Shown piece by piece: positions 43,855 to 52,702 of a DNA stretch of 64,000 nt. A program made the translations under genes and the position numbers. Each line of letters starts with the position of its first letter. Within the stretch, counting starts at the first letter, position 1. Origin of the DNA: Myxococcales bacterium (GTDB taxonomy: Bacteria > Myxococcota_A > Polyangia > Polyangiales > Houyiibacteriaceae); contig JAOTVB010000010.1 of assembly GCA_029863605.1 (NCBI GenBank), positions 1 to 64,000 of the forward strand. The letters are read 5' to 3'. The notes beneath the pieces were generated by a model that was given only the letters and a program-made list of their open reading frames with translations, made no database searches and was not told where the DNA came from.

Positions 43855-45639
43855 CTACGCCGAACTCCGCTTTCGAATCGCGCGGACTCCGCGCCATGCG
43901 AGAAAGAAAATCAACACGCCCAAACCGGCGACGATCGAAAGGAGCATCGGATCGGGGTTGTTGCGAAGGACATAACGAAAAACCTCTTTGCGCTGGTCGT
44001 AGCCATCCGGGACCGGCAACACCTGATAGTCGCGCGCGTAGCTCCGGTACTCCTCCATCATTTCCGCGAATAGCTCGGGCATCTCTTCTTTGAGATCCGA
44101 GGCCTCCCCCGGGTCGGTGACGAAGTTGAAGAGATGCCATTCGCCATCGCCTACCGGTCCTCGGTCGATGACGACCTTGTGATCCCCCTTGAACAAGGCG
44201 GCGTTACCGGCGAGCTCGTATCCGATGGTTTCGTCCGGCTCGTGCGCTCTGTCGGTTTGTCCCGTGAGCAGTGGTATCAAGCTCTTTCCCCTGATCTCCT
44301 CGACCTCGCGGCCTTGGTAGCTTCCGGCGGGCGGCTTCACGTTCGCGATCTCCAAAATCGTGGGCGCGAGGTCGGTCACGTACGCGAAGGCGTTCGAAAC
44401 GCTCCCCGTATTAGCGACCATGCTCCCCGCGATGATCATGGGGACCCGCATGCCGCCTTCGTGAGCGAAGAACTTGTAATAGGCCAACGGTGATGCGGCT
44501 GCGTTGCCAAAGCTCGGGCCGATGTCGACGAAGCTACCGCGGGTGCCGAGAGTCTCGTAGTCCATGTTGTAACCGTGGGTCGCGAACCACAGCCGAAGGT
44601 AGATCGCCCGCGCGCCGGTCAACACCTCGGTTCCCTCGGGACCGTTGTCCGAGGTGAAAATCAACACGGTGTTGTCGTATTGTTCCGTGTCTTCGAGGTA
44701 CTCGAGGAGCCGGCCGATGTGGTGATCCATCGCATCGATCATGCCGGCGTACACGGCCATCTCTTTGGACTTGTATCTCTTGTCTTCGTTCGTGAGTGAG
44801 TCCCAGTCCGCCGTGCTCGATACCGGCGCCAACTTGGTGTCGGCCGGCACGATGCCGAGGGCTTTGGCGCGTTCGAGCCGGCGTTCCCTGAGCGAGCTCC
44901 ACCCTTCGTCGTAGGTGCCCATGTATTTGTCGGTGTATTCCTGAGGCGCCTGCACCGGCATGTGCACCGCTTGAAACGCGACGTACGAAAAGAAGGGCTT
45001 GCCGTCTGCGCGGTTCGACTCGATGAACTCGATCATATTGTCGACCAAGAACTTCGACGAATAGAAGTCTTTCGGCAACTCGATCTCTTTGCCGTCGCCG
45101 AACCAGTTCGCCTTCTTGTACATCGGCAAGTATGGCTTTTGCTCCCAGTTGTCGGCGCCGGTGTCGGCCATGGCGATGGTGCGCTCGAAACCACGGCGAC
45201 TCGGCAAGAGCGCCGGGGTCTTTCCGAGATGCCACTTGCCGGACATGTAGGTGTGGTAGCCCGCATCCTTGAGGAGCGTCGCGATCGTGACGACGTTTTC
45301 ACCCAACGTCCCCCGATAGTTCGACGATTCCTCGGCCTGAACCGGAGGGATCGCTTCTGGGATGTTCGGCACGCCGTTGAGATGGCTGTCGACGCCCGTC
45401 AAAAGCATTCCGCGCGTGGGCGCACAGCTCGCTGCCGTATGGTAGTTGGTGAACATGACGCCCTGCTCCGCTAGCGTGCTGATCGACGGGGTTGGGATCT
45501 CGCCGCCGTAGGGCGCGGTGTCGGTGAAGCCGAGGTCGTCGGCGAGAATGAGCACGATGTTCGGCGGAGCGGCACGCGCGCCGCTCGCGATCGACGACGT
45601 CAGAAACAAGCAACCCAAGGCCCTCATAGTCAGACGCAT
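43855..45639 (-). CDS. Membrane-anchored sulfatase
   Basis: 594 aa. Signal peptide, then the sulfatase start PPNIVLILADDLGFTDTAPYGG with metal-binding Asp pair, and the modification site C-A-P-T-R-G with Cys72 (CxPxR, to be changed to formylglycine). Later MSGKWHLGK, FTSDNGPEGTE and HEGGMRVPMII are typical arylsulfatase blocks. The C-terminus has a transmembrane helix (LLSIVAGLGVLIFFLAW) and a basic tail, so it is anchored. No formylglycine-generating enzyme lies nearby. The start is ATG 45639; the longer frame upstream is antisense of the antiporter. Confidence 0.9.
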   Translation of the reverse strand: MRLTMRALGCLFLTSSIASGARAAPPNIVLILADDLGFTDTAPYGGEIPTPSISTLAEQGVMFTNYHTAASCAPTRGMLLTGVDSHLNGVPNIPEAIPPVQAEESSNYRGTLGENVVTIATLLKDAGYHTYMSGKWHLGKTPALLPSRRGFERTIAMADTGADNWEQKPYLPMYKKANWFGDGKEIELPKDFYSSKFLVDNMIEFIESNRADGKPFFSYVAFQAVHMPVQAPQEYTDKYMGTYDEGWSSLRERRLERAKALGIVPADTKLAPVSSTADWDSLTNEDKRYKSKEMAVYAGMIDAMDHHIGRLLEYLEDTEQYDNTVLIFTSDNGPEGTEVLTGARAIYLRLWFATHGYNMDYETLGTRGSFVDIGPSFGNAAASPLAYYKFFAHEGGMRVPMIIAGSMVANTGSVSNAFAYVTDLAPTILEIANVKPPAGSYQGREVEEIRGKSLIPLLTGQTDRAHEPDETIGYELAGNAALFKGDHKVVIDRGPVGDGEWHLFNFVTDPGEASDLKEEMPELFAEMMEEYRSYARDYQVLPVPDGYDQRKEVFRYVLRNNPDPMLLSIVAGLGVLIFFLAWRGVRAIRKRSSA

Positions 45640-45660
45640 GGACGCGACATACCACGATAA

Positions 45661-47007
45661 ATGCGTAGTTTGGGTCCCAGCGCTCTCCTTGAGCGCGACC
45701 AACCGGAAATCACCGCCGTAACCGGGGATATCGTGGATACTACTCCGTCTGTGGATTCGACGACCTTCATGTTGATCGCGCTTTTCGTGCTCGGGTACGG
45801 GTTGGTCTCGAAGCGGCTCGAACGGACGATCGTCACGCCTCCGATGGTGTTCGTCGTGCTTGGGCTCGTCTTTGGAAGTGGAAGCTTGGCGACGCTCAGC
45901 ATGCACATCGATCAAGGCGTGATTCACGTCCTTGCCGAGCTGACCCTCGTCCTCGTCCTTTTCGGCGACGCCGCGCGGATCGACCTTCGCACGTTGCGGA
46001 CCGAGCTCGGGCTTCCGGTGCGGCTTCTCGGCGTCGGCATGCCGTTGACGATCATGTTGGGTGCGCTGGTCGCCAAGCTCGTCTTCCCCCAAGTGACGTG
46101 GCTCGAGGCAGCTGCGCTCGGTGCCATCCTGGCCCCGACCGATGCCGCGCTTGGCCAAGCCGTCGTCAGCACGCCTTCGGTCCCGCTCCGCATACGACAG
46201 GCCTTGAATGTGGAGAGCGGATTGAACGACGGCATCGCGTTGCCGGTCGTTTTGATCTTTGCCGCGCTCGCGAGCATGGGCGGAGGCGAGGCGCGCACCG
46301 CGTCGGAGTGGATCTGGTTCGCGGCGCTCCAGGTGACACTCGGTCCGTTGGCAGGCTTTGCGGTCGCCTGGGTCGGTGGCCGATTGATCAACGGTTCCGA
46401 GAGTCGCGGATGGATGAATAGCAGCTTTGCGAGGCTCGCCGGCATCGCGCTGGCGCTTCTCGCATTCACGGGAGCTCAGCAGATCGGCGGCAACGGCTTC
46501 ATCGCGGCATTCGTGGCGGGCATGACCCTCGGCAACAGCCAACGAGGCCAGTGCGAGTACCTCTACCAGTTCCTCGAGGCTGAAGGCCAGCTGTTGGTGC
46601 TGCTCGTGTTCTTGCTGCTCGGCGTGTCGCTCGCCTGGCCGGCGATCGCACAAGGTAACGGTCGCATCTGGCTCTACGCTGCGTTGAGCTTGACGGTCAT
46701 CCGGATGGTCCCGGTTGCGATTTCGATGCTCGGGAGTGGGCTACGGGCACCAAGCGTGGTTTTCCTCGGCTGGTTCGGGCCTCGCGGGCTGGCTTCGCTG
46801 TTGTTTGCGATCCTGATCTTGGAAGAAGCCGCCCTCCCCCACGGTGCTTTGGTTTTCGACGTCGTGATCCTCACCGTGCTCGCGAGCGTGTTCGCACACG
46901 GCATGAGCGCCGCGCCCGCAGCCGCGTGGTACGGTCAGATGGCGGGTGACGCGACGCACTGCCCCGAAGAGCACAAGACTGTCGTCGAACAGCCGCTGCG
47001 AATTTGA
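45661..47007 (+). CDS. CPA1-type cation:proton antiporter
   Basis: 448 aa with about twelve membrane helices. Key motifs: GAILAPTDAALGQAVV and NVESGLNDGIALPVVLIF, the Asn-Asp pair of electroneutral NhaP-type antiporters. It exchanges Na+ or K+ for H+ across the inner membrane. The start ATG 45661 precedes a non-hydrophobic stretch; a later start such as ATG 45769 cannot be excluded. Only 21 bases lie between its ATG and that of the divergent sulfatase. Confidence 0.85.
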   Translation: MRSLGPSALLERDQPEITAVTGDIVDTTPSVDSTTFMLIALFVLGYGLVSKRLERTIVTPPMVFVVLGLVFGSGSLATLSMHIDQGVIHVLAELTLVLVLFGDAARIDLRTLRTELGLPVRLLGVGMPLTIMLGALVAKLVFPQVTWLEAAALGAILAPTDAALGQAVVSTPSVPLRIRQALNVESGLNDGIALPVVLIFAALASMGGGEARTASEWIWFAALQVTLGPLAGFAVAWVGGRLINGSESRGWMNSSFARLAGIALALLAFTGAQQIGGNGFIAAFVAGMTLGNSQRGQCEYLYQFLEAEGQLLVLLVFLLLGVSLAWPAIAQGNGRIWLYAALSLTVIRMVPVAISMLGSGLRAPSVVFLGWFGPRGLASLLFAILILEEAALPHGALVFDVVILTVLASVFAHGMSAAPAAAWYGQMAGDATHCPEEHKTVVEQPLRI

Positions 47008-47016
47008 GAAGCAGCA

Positions 47017-49452
47017 TCACTTCCAACCCCTGAAGCTCAGCCCTTCCCCGGGCTTGTATCCCACCTGGCGCTGCCGCACGACATTGTCCTTGTCCACCAG
47101 AACCATGGTTGGGGTACCGCTCACCCCGTACGCGAGAAAGCTGGCTCGCAGCCGGTCGGTGGCGACCAGCGTGAAGAACTCCTCTGGGTGCGTATTGAGA
47201 AAGCCGGCGACCCGGGCGCTGTCCTCGTCCGTGATCGCCACAACCGCAATTTCCTGCGCGGCGGCAAAGGCCATCACCTCGGGGATCGCCTTCTTGCAGG
47301 GCCCGCACCAGGTGGCCCAGAAGAAGAGGAGACGGGGTCGACCCTGGAGATCGGGCAGGCTGCCGCCGCCGACCTGCTCGAGACCGGCCGGCAGCGAAGG
47401 CGCCAGCTGTCCGAGCTTGGGTGGTCCAGGCAGCTCAGGCCATTCGAGCGGGAGGGGGCGCAAGACTGGCGAGGCGACGAACTCCAGGTCTTCGTCGGGC
47501 TGCGGGCCGGGGCGGATCACCCGCAACGGCATCGGCGTGTTGCGCGGAGAGGTCATCGTCCATTCACGAAGCTGACCGTAGAAGTCGAACGTCCTCTCGG
47601 GAGGTCCCAGAACGACGTCGCCGACTTCGAGGCCCGCCTCCAAGGCGGGTGATTTCGGAAACACCGCCTGCAACCAGCTGGCACCGATCGGGATCTGGCG
47701 GCCGGCGCGCACCCCTTCGGGCACCGCCGCGTACTTCACACCCAGCCAGGACGGCAGAACCTCTTCCAGCAGGTCGAGCTCGTCGGCCAGCGCCGGGAAG
47801 GCGTCGATCAGGGGTGGCTCGAGCCCGAACCATCGCCGCCGAAGCTCGCCGGGCTCAAACGCTTCGCAGCTCAACAGGGACTCCAGGGCCTTCTGTTGGT
47901 CCCGGCGGCGCCCGGCTTCGGTACCTACGGCCGCACGCTCCGCGAGCAGGACTCGACCCGCGACGGCTATCAGTACGGACCGCATCCGGCGCAGGGCCCC
48001 ACCCCGAACGTCCAGCCGCCAGCGTGCCTGCGACGCCCCGCGCGCCCGCTCGCGGAGCCCTTCGAGCCGTTCCCAAATCTCCGGTCGATCGCGCGCGAAC
48101 GGCTCGAGCTCCGACAGCAGCTCACCGAGAAGAACGCCCCTTTGCTCGGCGTCCAGCGTCTGCAGATGGGCTTGCTGCAGGAGCTCTTGCCACTCGGGCA
48201 GCTCCCGCATGAACTTTCGCAGGATCTCTTCTTTGACGGCGACCAGGGTCCCCTTCCATCGCTCCGAGAAGTCCTTCATCTTCTCCGCAAGCGGCCGGAG
48301 CTCCCCTTCGTAGCCCTTCAACTCCGCGAGACTGCGCGGACTGAACGTGCCAAACGCCTCGCCGATCCCGTCGAGAAGCCGGATCTCGGGCTCCCAGGCC
48401 GCGCGATCTTGCCAGGCCTTGGCGAGCAACGAGTCAACCAGCGAGTCTAACCCTACTCCACGAGCCTCGGCCTCCTCGGTAACCAGCCGCTCGAGATACA
48501 AGTCGCTGGTGCGCATCGGGACATCCGGAGTGCTATCGGTGAGCAGCACGTCGAGATGGGCCTGGTCCGTTGCCTGGTTGCGGTCGAGCGCGTCGATAAA
48601 GCGGAACGCGTGACCGATCCGGTCGCGATCCCGCCCTTCCGGATAGCAGCCGTAGGCCTGGCGATCGCGCGTCGTCGAGAAAAAGCCGCAGGCATGGCCA
48701 CCGGGCTCGCCGGAGAGATCGTCGTAGATGGTGGCCGCAAACGTGCCCGAGTAGCACTGACTCATCACCATCACCGTCTGGACACCCGGCCTGAGCCGTT
48801 TAAGAAGCCCCTTGAACTCCTCCACCGTCAGCTGCTCTCGCCAGAGCGAGATGGCGCCGTTGTCCGGTTGCTGGCGATTCTCGGTCCCATGGTCGGTCAC
48901 AAAGACCAACAGCCGATCACCTGGCAGCAGGTATTCCGCATCGGCGAACCACTGTTCCAGGGCTTGCTTCCTCGCCGGATGCAGGGTCACTCCAGGCCAA
49001 CGGGTGTCGGTGACCTCGGTGCGGGGCTCGAGCTTCTTGCCGATGCGCGTCCCCTCGAGAAGCCAAAAGCCGTCAGGCTGCGTATCGCGAACCGCGAGAT
49101 CCGGCGCCTCGTCGGCGCCGTCGGCAGAGAAGATATGGATCCGGTCGCGGGGCAGGCCACGTGCCAGGAGCACCTGCACCATCTCCTGCAGGTGGTGCAG
49201 ATGGCTCTGGTAGTTCGACTCGGGCCGGGAGCCGCCGTTGATCAGCAGAGCGTGGGTGACGCCCTCCTCGGTCGCAACGGTATCGGGGACGCGCGCTTTC
49301 GTCGCGTCGTCTCCCGTCAGCAGTCCATGGACCAACCAAAGGGCGGCTAGCGCGTTTCCCGCTAGGAGTCCAGCGACCAACACAAGGGCGGCTAGCGCAA
49401 CACCCGCACCCCAACGCCAAGCGTACACATTTCGTGGTTGCGTCATGGCCAT
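47017..49452 (-). CDS. C13/C14-like peptidase - PDZ-like - thioredoxin fusion
   Basis: 811 aa, three modules. (1) A membrane helix at 17-40, then a clan CD cysteine peptidase of legumain/caspase-like type: HALLINGGSRPESNY, catalytic His in FVTDHGTEN (His188) and Cys in MVMSQCYSGTF (Cys233), followed by the GFFSTTRDRQAYG strand usual in this fold. (2) A helical middle, then a PDZ-like segment (about 590-665): FPKSPALEAGLEVGDVVLG. (3) A TlpA/ResA-like thioredoxin at the C-terminus with FFWATWCGPCKKAIPEV (Cys716, Cys719) and cis-Pro in GTPTMVLVD. All catalytic residues are present. A periplasmic, redox-linked protease is a reasonable guess; substrates are unknown. Confidence 0.85.
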   Translation of the reverse strand: MAMTQPRNVYAWRWGAGVALAALVLVAGLLAGNALAALWLVHGLLTGDDATKARVPDTVATEEGVTHALLINGGSRPESNYQSHLHHLQEMVQVLLARGLPRDRIHIFSADGADEAPDLAVRDTQPDGFWLLEGTRIGKKLEPRTEVTDTRWPGVTLHPARKQALEQWFADAEYLLPGDRLLVFVTDHGTENRQQPDNGAISLWREQLTVEEFKGLLKRLRPGVQTVMVMSQCYSGTFAATIYDDLSGEPGGHACGFFSTTRDRQAYGCYPEGRDRDRIGHAFRFIDALDRNQATDQAHLDVLLTDSTPDVPMRTSDLYLERLVTEEAEARGVGLDSLVDSLLAKAWQDRAAWEPEIRLLDGIGEAFGTFSPRSLAELKGYEGELRPLAEKMKDFSERWKGTLVAVKEEILRKFMRELPEWQELLQQAHLQTLDAEQRGVLLGELLSELEPFARDRPEIWERLEGLRERARGASQARWRLDVRGGALRRMRSVLIAVAGRVLLAERAAVGTEAGRRRDQQKALESLLSCEAFEPGELRRRWFGLEPPLIDAFPALADELDLLEEVLPSWLGVKYAAVPEGVRAGRQIPIGASWLQAVFPKSPALEAGLEVGDVVLGPPERTFDFYGQLREWTMTSPRNTPMPLRVIRPGPQPDEDLEFVASPVLRPLPLEWPELPGPPKLGQLAPSLPAGLEQVGGGSLPDLQGRPRLLFFWATWCGPCKKAIPEVMAFAAAQEIAVVAITDEDSARVAGFLNTHPEEFFTLVATDRLRASFLAYGVSGTPTMVLVDKDNVVRQRQVGYKPGEGLSFRGWK

Positions 49453-49575
49453 CGCACAATCGCTAGGCTCTCATGCGCGCGCAAAGCAGCGCAAGCGCAT
49501 CCAGCGACCAAGTCATTGGCGCGATTGCTACGGGGAGCTCGCGCGGATCGATGGCTCGGATGTACCGGGGCCTGG

Positions 49576-51663
49576 TCAGGTGTCCGAGTCGCCGACCTGA
49601 AGCACGCGCATCATCTCGTGATCCTCGTGCGAGAGGATGTGACAGTGCCAGACATAGCGCCCCGACTTGTTGAACTCAGCCTTGATCCTGACAAGTTGGC
49701 CCGTTGGGGGAGCTCCCTCTGGGTCGCCGGGCAGCGAGGTCACCATGTCTTTGGGCGCAGCCTCGAAGTACTCCGACCCGACGGAGGCGGGGGTGAAGTT
49801 TCGAATGTTGGATATCTCCGGTGCCTCGCCCGTTGTGCCGTTGTGCTGCATGGTTGTCTGCGTACCGGTGATGTCGTACTCGAAATCCTGCCGATCCAAG
49901 ATTTCGAAGTTCACCAGGTGCAGATGGATGGGATGTGCATCCGCAGTGAAGTTGTAGATCTCCCAGATCTCCGTGCTGTCCAAGGCCGGGGTCTCGGTGG
50001 TCGGCCGGAACCACGTGTAGGCGGTGGCGACGTTTGTGCCGCTGAGATCGCTGCCTACCGTGCCGAGTAGTGGCTGCAAGCGGCCAAACTCGTCTGTTCC
50101 CTCGAAGAGCGCAACCCTGCGCGTCGTGGCACCGTTGGGGACGCCTCCATAGCCGGGGAGGAGGTTATCCGGATCGAACTCATCGGGCACATTCGAGAGC
50201 GGCACCACGACGTCGAAGGCCATGATGCGATCGGTCTGTCGAAAGGGGAACAGGTCGTCTGGATCGAGGTCGCCGCCAAAGGCGCCGCCAAACGGGGCAT
50301 CGCCACCGAGGTTCTTGATGATGACCCGGCTGCCAGAGGGCACTTGCGAGAAGTCGACGACGACGTCGTAGCGTCCGCCCGGCTCGATCACCAGCGTGTC
50401 GGTCATTTGTGGCGTTCCAAGACCCTGATCGCTGCCAATGACATAGAAAGGCAGCGGAGTACCCATGGTTGGATCTGTCTCGCCGGCGTTGACGGCAACA
50501 AACTGGACGACCAAGAACCGCGAGTCGGTGCCGTTCAATAGATGCATCCGGTAGTTTCGCGGCTCGACGTCGGCCTTGGGCCAGATCTTGCCGTTGACCA
50601 CGATGTGATCACCAAAGAACTCGGCGAGCGCCGTCGGTCCGCCGCCCGGGAAGATGTCGGGTGGAAGGATGGCCCCTTCGCCGGTAATGAAGTCGTCGTA
50701 GAACGGGTCGCCCGGAAATGCCGGGTAAAAGAGCGCGCCCTTGTCGGTGAAGATGCGGCCCTGGATGGCGTAGGCCAGCTCGTACGGAAAGGCGGGAAGG
50801 CCTAGTGGGTTGTCCGGCAAGCCGGTATCGAACTCGTCGCGGACGAAATAGAAGCCGGCGAGCCCCGCATAGACGTTGAGCCGGGTGATGCCGAGCGCGT
50901 GGTCGTGGTACCAGAGGTTTCCGGCCGGCACGTTGTTGTTGTATCGGAAGGTGTTGGTGAAGCCGCCGGGCACGGCATCCCACTGCGGACCTTTGACGCC
51001 ACCATCCGGGCTGTAGAAGAACTCTGGGTTGCCATCAAACTGAAAATCGGAATTTCCACCGTGCAGGTGGGTGATGATCGGGACCCCGTTTTTCTTGATG
51101 GAGAACTGTCGGTAATCGACGCCATTGGCGGAGCTGTCCCCATGGAGCGAGTAGCACCAGTGCACGCTGGTATCGACGGGAAGCAGGTGGCGGTTACCGA
51201 GCTCGTTTTCCCAGCGGACCACAGTCTCATCCGCCCCGCCAGCCGATGTGCTCATCACCTGGAAGGTCTGACCGGGCCAGGACACCGTATCCGTACCGTA
51301 GCCCCAGACTTTGGTCTTCAGCCGCTTGCCGTTTCTCGGATCGATGAGGCCGGTCTCCTGAATGGTCTGTCTCGCGCGGATGGAGAAGTTCGGTTTCTGA
51401 GCCGGTTTGCCGTCGACGTTGAGATCCTTAAAAAGGAAGCCCGGATCGAGCGCGTTTGGTGCCAACTCGACGAACTTCGGTTGTAGCGCAGGGTCGGAAA
51501 GACCGGCGGCCAATGGCACGGCGCGAGCTTTCGCCACCCAGCGCGAAAACGGCAGCGCTGCTGTGACGCCTGCAGCGCCACTGACCTTGAGGAAGTCTCT
51601 TCGCCGAAAGCCGGCAACCATCTTGTGCCCGGCTTGGCCCTTCGTCTTCTTTCTTTTTGGCAT
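49576..51663 (-). CDS. Tat-exported multicopper oxidase
   Basis: 695 aa. A twin-arginine signal is present (RRRDFLKVSGAAGVTAALPF). All four copper motifs of a three-domain laccase/CotA-like oxidase are seen: HLHGGNSD (~197), WYHDHALG (~251), HPIHLH (~575) and WHCHILSHEDHEMM (~670), the last giving the type-1 ligands with Met. It oxidises phenolic, bilirubin-like or metal substrates with O2. No copper chaperone or export genes are adjacent. The peptidase-thioredoxin gene follows 123 bases downstream on the same strand. Confidence 0.93.
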   Translation of the reverse strand: MPKRKKTKGQAGHKMVAGFRRRDFLKVSGAAGVTAALPFSRWVAKARAVPLAAGLSDPALQPKFVELAPNALDPGFLFKDLNVDGKPAQKPNFSIRARQTIQETGLIDPRNGKRLKTKVWGYGTDTVSWPGQTFQVMSTSAGGADETVVRWENELGNRHLLPVDTSVHWCYSLHGDSSANGVDYRQFSIKKNGVPIITHLHGGNSDFQFDGNPEFFYSPDGGVKGPQWDAVPGGFTNTFRYNNNVPAGNLWYHDHALGITRLNVYAGLAGFYFVRDEFDTGLPDNPLGLPAFPYELAYAIQGRIFTDKGALFYPAFPGDPFYDDFITGEGAILPPDIFPGGGPTALAEFFGDHIVVNGKIWPKADVEPRNYRMHLLNGTDSRFLVVQFVAVNAGETDPTMGTPLPFYVIGSDQGLGTPQMTDTLVIEPGGRYDVVVDFSQVPSGSRVIIKNLGGDAPFGGAFGGDLDPDDLFPFRQTDRIMAFDVVVPLSNVPDEFDPDNLLPGYGGVPNGATTRRVALFEGTDEFGRLQPLLGTVGSDLSGTNVATAYTWFRPTTETPALDSTEIWEIYNFTADAHPIHLHLVNFEILDRQDFEYDITGTQTTMQHNGTTGEAPEISNIRNFTPASVGSEYFEAAPKDMVTSLPGDPEGAPPTGQLVRIKAEFNKSGRYVWHCHILSHEDHEMMRVLQVGDSDT

Positions 51664-51696
51664 AGCGACTCTCCCTTTCGGGGGTGGATTGGGTGG

Positions 51697-51711
51697 ATCC
51701 GCAAAGCGGAT
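51697..51711. repeat. Short inverted repeat upstream of the multicopper oxidase
   Basis: ATCCGC-AAA-GCGGAT is a perfect 6-bp inverted repeat, 33 bases before the oxidase ATG. It lacks a T run on the minus strand after it, so it is not a terminator; it may be an operator or a chance palindrome. Confidence 0.3.
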
Positions 51712-51864
51712 AAAAACACATCAGGCGATCGAGGAGAAGATCTGCCCACAAAGGGAAGGAGACTTTCTTGTAAGCGCGCCCACAAGACGCATTCCTTGCG
51801 CACGAAGATGAGCAGCGCGCGACATCTGCATGTCCGTTCCCCGTTCTTCTACGGACTACTTGAG

Positions 51865-52593
51865 TTAGCGAACGAGGCGCCCTCGACCTGCGTTCCAGCG
51901 AAGCCGCGGGACCATCCAAATCGCCTCGACGAAGATGCTCCCCGACATCTTGCTCTGTCCAGCGCGCCGATCGACGAACACGATCGGAATTTCGACCACG
52001 CTGAACCCCTTCAGAACCGCGCGATACGTGAGCTCGATCTGAAACGAGTACCCTTCGGATTCGACTTGATCCAACGCGATCGTTTCGAGCACCTTGCGCC
52101 TAAATCCCTTGAACCCGCTGGTCAGGTCGCGCACCTCTAGTCCGAGGATCGAACGACTGTACAAACTGCCGCCCTTCGAGATGAATCGGCGAACGGGTCC
52201 CCACCCCTCGACGTCGCCGCCCGGCACGTTTCTCGAGCCGATCACCAGATCCGCGCCCCGATCGAGGGCCTCGAGAAAGTTTGGCAGGTACTTCGGATCG
52301 TGAGAGAGGTCCGCGTCCATCTCGAAGAGGTACTCGTATTGCTGTTCTAGCCCCCAAGCGAAGCCAGCGAGGTACGCCGTGCCGAGCCCCTGCTTCCGAG
52401 GGCGGTGCAGCACGTGAACTCGCGCATCGCGCGTGGCCATGTCGTCGGCCAAGGCCCCCGTGCCGTCGGGCGACGCGTCGTCGACGACCAGGATGTGTGC
52501 CTGCGGGAGAGCGTCGAACACACTCGACACGAGCACTTCCAGGTTGTCGCGCTCGTTGTACGTAGGGGTCACGATCAATGAACGGACCGTCAT
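51865..52593 (-). CDS. Dolichyl/polyprenyl-phosphate mannosyltransferase-like GT2
   Basis: 242 aa. The GT-A fold is shown by LIVTPTYNERDNLEVLVSSV, ILVVDDASPDGTGALAD, FEMDADLSHDP (the DxD region), and ADLVIGSRNVPGG. The length and RRKVLETIALDQVESEGYSFQIELTYRA match DPM1-type polyprenol monophosphomannose synthases. It would load a sugar on a lipid carrier for surface glycans. ATG 52593 is the likely start; the frame extends a few codons upstream. Confidence 0.85.
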   Translation of the reverse strand: MTVRSLIVTPTYNERDNLEVLVSSVFDALPQAHILVVDDASPDGTGALADDMATRDARVHVLHRPRKQGLGTAYLAGFAWGLEQQYEYLFEMDADLSHDPKYLPNFLEALDRGADLVIGSRNVPGGDVEGWGPVRRFISKGGSLYSRSILGLEVRDLTSGFKGFRRKVLETIALDQVESEGYSFQIELTYRAVLKGFSVVEIPIVFVDRRAGQSKMSGSIFVEAIWMVPRLRWNAGRGRLVR

Positions 52594-52702
52594 GCCCGGC
52601 GGATGTAACACGATTCGTCGGCGGAAGGTGGGCGAGTCGACCGGTCGCTAGAGACGGGTCCGCCGATTCTTGGTACAGCGCACCGAGCGCTGCGGCAATC
52701 GG

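Noticed and set aside
45640-46653. About 338 extra codons in front of the sulfatase in the same frame
   Set aside because: They are antisense to the antiporter's membrane helices; the signal peptide at 45639 marks the real start.
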